Source: Pseudomonadota bacterium (GTDB taxonomy: Bacteria; Pseudomonadota; Gammaproteobacteria; Steroidobacterales; Steroidobacteraceae). From it: a stretch of 6,343 bases of DNA. Below the pieces are notes generated by a model. The model saw nothing but the letters and a program-made list of their open reading frames with translations, was not told where the DNA came from and made no database searches. Made by a program: the position numbers and the translations under genes. Shown here piece by piece: positions 1-4,004 of this stretch. Where the stretch lies: positions 1 through 6,343 of the forward strand of contig QGUO01000216.1 in assembly GCA_003242495.1 (NCBI GenBank). The letters run 5' to 3'. Each line of letters opens with the position of its first letter. Position 1 is the stretch's first letter.

Positions 1-441
1 CGCCGGCTCGACCACGTACAGATTTTCGCCGTCCCACAGCATGCCGTGGAGGTCTTTGCCGCGGCTGGCGAGTCGCGCCCAGGAACCGGCGACGCCGTCG
101 ATGGCGCCACGATAGAGGCGCAGTTCTGCAGGGCCAGCCCCGGGCTTCATCCGGGCGCCGACGGGCGCCGCTACGCGCTGGTTGGACTCGAGCGTCAGCT
201 CGAAGCGTCGCCCGTAGGCATCGAACGTCACATGACGCATGGGATCGGGATCTCCACCGAGCCCCGGCTTGCGCTCGAGCCCCATCGTGGCCGTGTGGCG
301 CAGCTCGAGCGCCTCGGCGTACAGGACCTGTGCCCCGTGTCGCGCCGCGGCTGGCGCGGGGGGCGGGTGGGCCAGTGCCGCGGCGACCAGAAACGTGACG
401 GCCGGCCACGCGCCGGCTCGACTTTCCCAGCGAGCCCTCAT
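1..441 (-). CDS. Secreted protein, N-terminal part, resembling the propeptide of reprolysin-like (M12) metallopeptidases; truncated by the window edge
   Basis: The reading frame starts at ATG 441-439 and stays open for 147 codons to base 1, so only the N-terminus is present. Residues 1-34 look like a signal peptide: basic start (MRAR), hydrophobic core AVTFLVAAALA, then an Ala/Pro-rich stretch with possible cleavage after APAAA. The mature part has FDAYGRRFELTLESN (73-87), LRLYRGAIDGVAGSWARL (107-124) and GMLWDGENLYVVEP (133-146). This pattern, with LYRG, SWARL and a WDG-ELY-like ending, is one I associate with propeptides preceding M12 zinc protease domains. The zinc site (HExxHxxGxxH) would lie to the left of the window, so protease function is inferred. 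A strong GGAGG motif (445-449) sits only 3 bases from the ATG, and no alternative in-frame start lies nearby. The gene diverges from the P-II gene. An exported protein with an immunoglobulin-like or PEP-CTERM architecture remains possible. Confidence 0.6.
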   Translation of the reverse strand, partial: MRARWESRAGAWPAVTFLVAAALAHPPPAPAAARHGAQVLYAEALELRHTATMGLERKPGLGGDPDPMRHVTFDAYGRRFELTLESNQRVAAPVGARMKPGAGPAELRLYRGAIDGVAGSWARLASRGKDLHGMLWDGENLYVVEPA

Positions 442-591
442 ACTCCTCCCGATGAATGACGCCGTTTCGATCTTTCCCGCCAATGCCCCGAGGGCTCGCG
501 AGGAGGGCGATGGAAACTGCGGCGGCGTTGTCTCATAGGCGCTGCGGCCTGGCAAGCTGTGCGCTGCGAAATGTGGCAGCGACGCGACTTA

Positions 592-606
592 TGTCACATT
601 GTCACA
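592..606. repeat. Tandem TGTCACA repeat
   Basis: TGTCACA occurs at 592-598 and again at 600-606, separated by a single T. On the minus strand this reads TGTGACA twice with an 8-base period. It lies about 150 bases upstream of the secreted-protein start. TGTGA words resemble CRP/FNR-type half-sites, but those sites are inverted repeats and this is a direct repeat, so assignment to that family is not supported. Confidence 0.4.
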
Positions 607-647
607 GGGTGCGCTGCACCTGCATGAGGAGAAGCGCATCGGGCAGG

Positions 648-666
648 CGCCGACCGACGGTCGGCG
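648..666. promoter_or_regulatory. Operator-like dyad CGCCGACCG-A-CGGTCGGCG
   Basis: Nine bases on each side of the central A657 are perfectly complementary, giving a 19-base dyad. A one-base centre cannot close a hairpin loop well, so a protein-binding operator of the kind used by dimeric repressors (for example TetR-type) is more natural than an RNA stem. It lies about 290 bases upstream of the P-II start and 207 bases upstream of the divergent secreted-protein start. No regulator gene is present in the window. Confidence 0.4.
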
Positions 667-723
667 TCCGGCGGGCGTCCTGGAGGCGGCGCCGCCGCGG
701 CGGTTGCTGTGAACACGCAGGGC

Positions 724-778
724 GGGGCTGCACCATCTTGGCGCATCGGTCTTCGGGGGCTGCACCGTCATGGTGCAG
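724..778. repeat. Repeated GGGGCTGCACC words plus a GCACC/GGTGC inverted repeat
   Basis: GGGGCTGCACC occurs at 724-734 and again at 756-766, a 32-base period (about three helical turns). The second copy is followed by its inverse: CTGCACC (760-766), a 5-base centre GTCAT, then GGTGCAG (772-778). A related GGTGC-GCT-GCACC dyad lies at 608-620. Regular spacing on one face of the helix suits a regulator-binding array, but the elements are short and the local composition is highly GC-biased. Confidence 0.35.
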
Positions 779-955
779 GAACCCCCGGCGCGATGAAGCC
801 GCAGCCGGCACGCAGCCGGGCATGGAACGTGCATCGCCCCGTCACGCTGCCGTCATGCAGGTATCCTGGCCCGGCCTGCCGCGGCCCTTTGAACGGCAAC
901 ATTCTTTGATCCACGGAACCGCCCAGAGCGAAGTTCGAGACAGGAGCCACGGGGA

Positions 956-1294
956 ATGAAACTCATCAGCGCAATCATCAAGCCCTTCAAACTCGACGAC
1001 GTGCGCGCCGCGCTTTCGGAGATCGGCGTCTCGGGGATGACGGTGACCGAGGTCAAGGGTTTCGGTCGCCAGCGGGGTCATACCGAGCTCTATCGTGGCG
1101 CGGAGTACGTCGTGGATTTCGTGCCGAAGACGCGCATCGAGGTCGCGGTGCGGGATGACCTGGTGGATCAGGTGGTCGAGGCCATCATCGGGGCGGCCAA
1201 GACCGGCAAGGTGGGCGACGGCAAGATTTTCATCACCGATCTCGAGCGCGTACTGCGCATCCGCACGGGCGAGGCCGACGACCAGGCGCTCTGA
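956..1294 (+). CDS. glnB: P-II family nitrogen regulatory protein (GlnB/GlnK)
   Basis: This 112-residue protein has the full usual P-II length. P-II trimers bind ATP/ADP and 2-oxoglutarate, and signal nitrogen and energy status to partners such as glutamine synthetase adenylyltransferase, NtrB or the ammonium channel AmtB. The first P-II signature, with the T-loop, is intact: GFGRQRGHTELYRGAEYVV from residue 35, with Tyr51 in the position uridylylated by GlnD. The second signature TGKVGDGKIF spans 83-92, and the C-terminal RIRTGE at 101-106 contains nucleotide-contacting arginines. Asp54 is as in E. coli GlnB, whereas GlnK has Asn there. No amtB lies beside it, which also leans to GlnB, but the two paralogues cannot be separated firmly. 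AGGAG at 942-946 lies 9 bases before the ATG. The reductase gene follows 67 bases downstream and could share its transcript. Confidence 0.95.
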   Translation: MKLISAIIKPFKLDDVRAALSEIGVSGMTVTEVKGFGRQRGHTELYRGAEYVVDFVPKTRIEVAVRDDLVDQVVEAIIGAAKTGKVGDGKIFITDLERVLRIRTGEADDQAL

Positions 1295-1306
1295 TGGAAG
1301 CCGGCG

Positions 1307-1339
1307 GCGCGGTGCTGCCACGGGCAGGCCGAGCCGCGC
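1307..1339. repeat. Composite inverted repeat between the P-II and reductase genes
   Basis: GCGCGG (1307-1312) pairs with CCGCGC (1334-1339), and inside it CTGCC (1315-1319) pairs with GGCAG (1323-1327) across a 3-base ACG loop. It begins 13 bases after the P-II stop. No T-tract follows, so it is not a standard intrinsic terminator. It could be an intercistronic stem that stabilises or attenuates, or just GC-rich chance pairing. Confidence 0.3.
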
Positions 1340-1361
1340 GCGACGCGGTATGCTTGCACGC

Positions 1362-2342
1362 ATGCTGCACGCCATTTGCATCCGGGCACACGGCGGCCCC
1401 GAGGTCCTCGAATGGCAGCCCGTCGAGGTCGGCGCGCCCGGTCCGACCGAAGCGCGGGTGCGTCATACCGCCGTCGGGCTCAACTTCATCGACATTTATC
1501 AGCGCACGGGTTTGTACCCGGCCTCGCTGCCCGTCATTCCGGGTCGCGAGGCAGCCGGCGTGGTCGAAGCCGTCGGCGCCCGCGTCAGGCATGTCGCGCC
1601 TGGGGATCGGGTGGCCTACGTCTCATCGACGCCGGGCGCCTATGCCGAGCAGCGCGTGCTCGACGCTGCGCAGCTGGTGAAGCTTCCCGACGGCATCAGC
1701 GACGAGCAGGCCGCGGCCGTCATGCTCAAGGGCTTGACGGCGTACATGCTGGTGCGTCGTGTGCACCGGCTGCGCAGCCGCGAGACCGTGCTGATCCATG
1801 CGGCTGCCGGAGGGGTCGGCCTGCTCACGGTGCAATGGGCGGCACACCTCGGCGCCCGCGTGATCGGCGTGGTGAGCTCGCCCGACAAGGCCGCGCTGGC
1901 GCGCCGGCACGGCGCCACCGAGGTGCTGCTCACGGATGAGGACTGGGTGGCTGGTACGCGGGCGTTCACCCGTGGGCAGGGGGTGGAGGTCGTCTACGAC
2001 TCGGTCGGCAAGGCGACGTTCGCGGGATCGCTCGATTGCCTGGCCCCTCGTGGACTCCTGGTGACGTTCGGCAACAGCTCGGGCCCGCCGCCGGCCATCG
2101 AGCCCCTGGAGCTCGCCCGTCGCGGCTCGCTGTTCCTGACGCGACCCACGGTGTTCGATTACACCCGCACGCCCGCCGAGCTCGCGCGTGCCGCACGCGA
2201 GCTGTTCGATCTCGTTCAGCGCGGGGTGCTCAGCGTGCACATCGGCCAGCGCTATCCATTGGCCGACGCCGCTCGTGCGCACGCCGATCTCGAGGCGCGG
2301 CGCACCGTCGGCTCGACGGTGCTGACCGTCAACGCTCCGTGA
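1362..2342 (+). CDS. qor: NADPH:quinone oxidoreductase, zinc-independent MDR family
   Basis: This 326-residue protein matches the length of E. coli Qor. The family reduces quinones with NADPH in the cytoplasm. The N-terminal GroES-like domain carries the Qor pattern NFIDIYQRTGLYP (41-53) and GREAAGVVEAVG (61-72). The Rossmann nucleotide-binding loop AAGGVG is at 148-153, followed by GARVIG (164-169) as the second strand. The family motif VYDSVGKATF lies at 211-220 and FDYTRTPAEL at 265-274. No zinc-binding cysteine cluster is seen, as expected for zinc-free members. ATG 1362 (MLHAICI) fits family starts. An in-frame ATG at 1350 would add four residues, and neither has a clear ribosome-binding site. 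The frame also stays open far upstream over the P-II gene, but that part lacks family similarity. The 3' end overlaps the convergent GST gene by 14 bases. Substrate preference cannot be read from the sequence. Confidence 0.92.
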   Translation: MLHAICIRAHGGPEVLEWQPVEVGAPGPTEARVRHTAVGLNFIDIYQRTGLYPASLPVIPGREAAGVVEAVGARVRHVAPGDRVAYVSSTPGAYAEQRVLDAAQLVKLPDGISDEQAAAVMLKGLTAYMLVRRVHRLRSRETVLIHAAAGGVGLLTVQWAAHLGARVIGVVSSPDKAALARRHGATEVLLTDEDWVAGTRAFTRGQGVEVVYDSVGKATFAGSLDCLAPRGLLVTFGNSSGPPPAIEPLELARRGSLFLTRPTVFDYTRTPAELARAARELFDLVQRGVLSVHIGQRYPLADAARAHADLEARRTVGSTVLTVNAP

Positions 2343-2937
2343 TGGGGGCCCAGCGCGGCTGGTTGCAGACGCGCTCACACCAGGCGCGAATGTTCGGGTA
2401 CGGGGCCAGATCGAAGCCGCCTTCGTGCGCCACGTGCGTGTACGCGTAGACGGCGATGTCCGCCAGCGAATAGCGCCCGCCCGCCAGGAAATCGCGGTCG
2501 CGCAGGCCTTCCTCCAGTACGTCGAGCGCTGCGTAGCCGTGCTTCTTCTTCTCGACCAGCTTCTCGCCGAGCTCGGCGCGGGTCTTGCCGAGCGAGCCGA
2601 CCCAGAAACGCACCATGCCGATGTTCGGCTCGAGGTTGTACTGCTCGAAGCACATCCATTGCCACATGCGCGCGCGCTCGAAGCTCTCGTCGGGAACCAG
2701 CTCGGTTCCCTCGGCGAGATAGGAGATGATCGCGTGACTTTCCGCCAGGTGGCCCTTGCCGGGCACCTCGAGCACTGGGATGCGTCCGTTGGGATTGATC
2801 GCCAGGAACGCGGGCTTGCGTGTCGCGCCGTTCTTGATGTCGATCTCGGTGAGCTCGTACGGCAGCGAAAGGTATTTCAGAACGAGTCGGACCTTGTAGC
2901 CATTTCCGGAGGGCAGGTAATCGTATAGGCGGTACAT
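2329..2937 (-). CDS. Glutathione S-transferase family protein
   Basis: This 202-residue protein has the usual cytosolic GST length and two-domain form. The thioredoxin-like N-terminal domain starts with LYDYLPSGNGYKVRLVL (4-20), where Ser10 is the likely catalytic residue. It contains the cis-proline motif NPNGRIPVLE (48-57, Pro54) and the glutathione gamma-glutamyl-binding pair Glu66-Ser67 in LAESHAI. The helical C-terminal domain carries the N-capping and hydrophobic staple motif SLADIAVYAYTH (157-168, Asp160). Such enzymes conjugate or reduce electrophiles with glutathione; the substrate is unknown. AGGAG (2943-2947) lies 5 bases before the ATG, a good ribosome-binding site. It lies 140 bases downstream of ilvN on the same strand and could be read from that transcript, though a strong inverted repeat sits between them. 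Its end overlaps qor tail to tail. Confidence 0.92.
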   Translation of the reverse strand: MYRLYDYLPSGNGYKVRLVLKYLSLPYELTEIDIKNGATRKPAFLAINPNGRIPVLEVPGKGHLAESHAIISYLAEGTELVPDESFERARMWQWMCFEQYNLEPNIGMVRFWVGSLGKTRAELGEKLVEKKKHGYAALDVLEEGLRDRDFLAGGRYSLADIAVYAYTHVAHEGGFDLAPYPNIRAWCERVCNQPRWAPITER

Positions 2938-2981
2938 CGTCTCTCCTAGAAGTCGGCGACGCTGCCCAGTGCATGCTCGAG

Positions 2982-3052
2982 GCGTCCGCCTGCCCGCCCG
3001 CGCTCCCCGTGAGGCACCCTGCCCGATGCCCCGCCAGCTCGCAGGCGGACGC
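2982..3052. repeat. 12-base perfect inverted repeat between ilvN and the GST gene
   Basis: GCGTCCGCCTGC (2982-2993) is exactly complementary to GCAGGCGGACGC (3041-3052), with 47 bases between the arms. It fills most of the 140-base gap downstream of ilvN and upstream of the GST start. The arms are long enough to form a stable stem in a transcript from either strand. No T-run follows on the minus strand, so it is not a canonical intrinsic terminator. A role in mRNA processing, 3'-end protection of ilvN or partial termination is inference. Confidence 0.5.
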
Positions 3053-3077
3053 GCGCAACGTCCACGCGACTTGCTCG

Positions 3078-3584
3078 TTATGCGCGCAGCGTCTCCGCTC
3101 CGCGCGATATCGCCAGCGCCCCGCTGCGTACGACCTCCAGGACCTCCCCGAGACCCCCCATCTCGACGATGAACCTGTTGATCTGCGATTCGCTGTCGGT
3201 CAGTTCCACGGTATAGCTTTCCGCGTCGTCCGACAAGACACGCCCGCCCGCCTGCGCCACGCTCGCGCGCAGCGCCGGCAGCCGCTCGGGTGTCGTGCGT
3301 ACCTTGATCAGCAGCAGCTCACGTTCGACATGCTGGTCGCGCGTCATGTCCTCCACGTTCACCACGTCGATGAGCTTGAGGGATTGATTGACGATCTGCT
3401 GGATCACCTGATCCGTGCCGCTGGTGACGACCGTCAGGCGCGAGACCGTCGGGTCGTCGGTGGGCGCGACATTCAGCGACTCGATGTTGTAGCCGCGGGT
3501 GGAGAACAGGCTCGCGACGCGCGTGAGCGCCCCCACCTCGTTCTGAAGCAGGATGGAAATAATGTGGCGCTTGCGCGAGCTCAT
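3078..3584 (-). CDS. ilvN: Acetolactate synthase small (regulatory) subunit
   Basis: The 168-residue product is an IlvH/IlvN-type regulatory subunit, which activates the catalytic subunit of acetohydroxyacid synthase and confers valine feedback inhibition. The N-terminal ACT domain (about 5-80) includes LLQNEVGALTRVASLFS (12-28), RGYNIESL (30-37) and APTDDPTVSRL (40-50), closely like E. coli IlvH. Asn15, Gly18 and Asn33 line up with IlvH Asn11, Gly14 and Asn29 at the valine site, so valine sensitivity is likely retained. HVERELLLIKV (85-95) starts the C-terminal domain, which ends with RSGALAISRG (153-162). I chose ATG 3584 because it gives the family N-terminus and has GAGGAAG upstream. An in-frame ATG at 3647 would add 21 residues that look unlike the family and has no ribosome-binding site. 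The gene points away from the large subunit gene, unlike usual ilvBN or ilvIH operons. Confidence 0.95.
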   Translation of the reverse strand: MSSRKRHIISILLQNEVGALTRVASLFSTRGYNIESLNVAPTDDPTVSRLTVVTSGTDQVIQQIVNQSLKLIDVVNVEDMTRDQHVERELLLIKVRTTPERLPALRASVAQAGGRVLSDDAESYTVELTDSESQINRFIVEMGGLGEVLEVVRSGALAISRGAETLRA

Positions 3585-3747
3585 TCCGGTTCTTCCTCTG
3601 GTCTGCGGGTTCCCCCAAGCTTCCGGAGACGGTGTCACGATGGTCATGTGCGTCGTCGGTGCGGATTTCCGGTCGTGGCGGAGATACGGGGAAGCATACG
3701 GGATGCGCTGCGGCTGCGCCTAGTGTCTGACGAGCCGGTCCCGGCCA

Positions 3748-3837
3748 TCCGCGAGCGGGCCGAGGGCGGCCGGACCGCAAGCCGCCGCGTCCGTCACGCC
3801 GGACGGAGCGAGACTGCCCTCCGGCCGCCCTCGCGGA
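3748..3837. repeat. Imperfect 18-base inverted repeat enclosing a smaller stem
   Basis: TCCGCGAG (3748-3755) and GGCGGCCGGA (3765-3774) together pair with one continuous arm, TCCGGCCGCC plus CTCGCGGA (3820-3837); the left arm carries a 9-base insertion CGGGCCGAG. Inside the 45-base interval, TCCGTC (3790-3795) pairs with GACGGA (3802-3807). The result is a nested stem that could form in RNA from either strand. It sits roughly midway between the ilvN and ilvB starts. Confidence 0.45.
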
Positions 3838-3860
3838 CGGCCCGGGCGTCGCCGCCGGGG

Positions 3861-3889
3861 GCGGGCGGGCCGCCCGCCGGCCCGCCCGC
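3861..3889. repeat. 11-base perfect GC-only inverted repeat
   Basis: GCGGGCGGGCC (3861-3871) is exactly complementary to GGCCCGCCCGC (3879-3889), with a 7-base loop GCCCGCC. An all-GC stem of this length would be very stable. No T-run follows on either strand. It lies 116 bases before the GTG start of the large subunit and upstream of the candidate promoter, so if that promoter is right the stem is not in the ilvB mRNA. Confidence 0.45.
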
Positions 3890-3937
3890 TCGGCCGGTGG
3901 CCAAGTTTCCGTGCCTGCCCCTTTCGCGCGGCCGGCA

Positions 3938-3966
3938 TGACTGTTAGGCTTTTGGCACTGCATTAA
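3938..3966 (+). promoter_or_regulatory. Candidate sigma-70 promoter for the large subunit gene
   Basis: TGACTG (3938-3943) and CATTAA (3961-3966) are separated by exactly 17 bases in the only A/T-enriched part of the intergenic region, 38 bases before the GTG start. The boxes match TTGACA/TATAAT only partly, so this is a weak prediction based on spacing, position and local composition. Confidence 0.3.
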
Positions 3967-4004
3967 ACCTGCCGATCCCAGTCATCCAGGCGGAAAGTTC
4001 AGCC

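Larger units (their letters stand above)
442..955. other. Intergenic region between the divergent secreted-protein gene and the P-II gene
   Basis: This 514-base stretch must hold the promoters of both flanking genes. Open frames in it on either strand give Arg/Ala/Pro-rich translations without recognisable motifs, so I see no gene. It contains several short ordered elements listed separately: a tandem TGTCACA repeat, an odd-length dyad at 648-666, a perfect GGCGGC/GCCGCC palindrome at 685-696, and repeated CTGCACC words at 614-620, 728-734 and 760-766. I could not place a convincing sigma-70 promoter for either gene, nor a sigma-54 promoter for the P-II gene. Confidence 0.6.
3585..4004. other. 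Divergent ilvN/ilvB intergenic region
   Basis: This 420-base region separates the two acetolactate synthase subunit genes. Its centre (3748-3889) is extremely GC-rich and holds two strong inverted repeats, listed separately. The last 70 bases before the large subunit are noticeably richer in A and T and carry a candidate promoter. A small plus-strand frame at 3640-3723 is discussed as a possible leader peptide. Longer frames through the region on both strands are low-complexity Arg/Pro/Ala translations and are not credible genes. Confidence 0.6.

Noticed and set aside
685..696. A perfect 12-base palindrome GGCGGCGCCGCC
   Set aside because: A palindrome made only of G and C in a GGC/GCC-rich patch is likely by composition alone.
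442..955. A sigma-54 (-24/-12) promoter upstream of the P-II gene, as found for many glnK genes
   Set aside because: TGGC-containing stretches near 573, 738 and 866 were tested by eye; none has GC at the required 10-base distance after the GG.
456..959. A 167-codon plus-strand frame in the region before the P-II gene
   Set aside because: It has Arg/Cys/Ser-rich low-complexity content, no motifs and no ribosome-binding site, and it runs into the P-II start. It is typical chance openness in GC-rich DNA.
1294..1680. A frame starting at the ATGA-type overlap with the P-II stop, apparently translationally coupled
   Set aside because: It is in a different frame from the reductase and its translation has no family similarity; the overlap is coincidental.
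2973..3947. A 324-codon plus-strand frame across ilvN and the intergenic region
   Set aside because: It is antisense to ilvN over most of its length, and the remainder is a Pro/Arg/Ala-rich translation of the GC-rich repeats.
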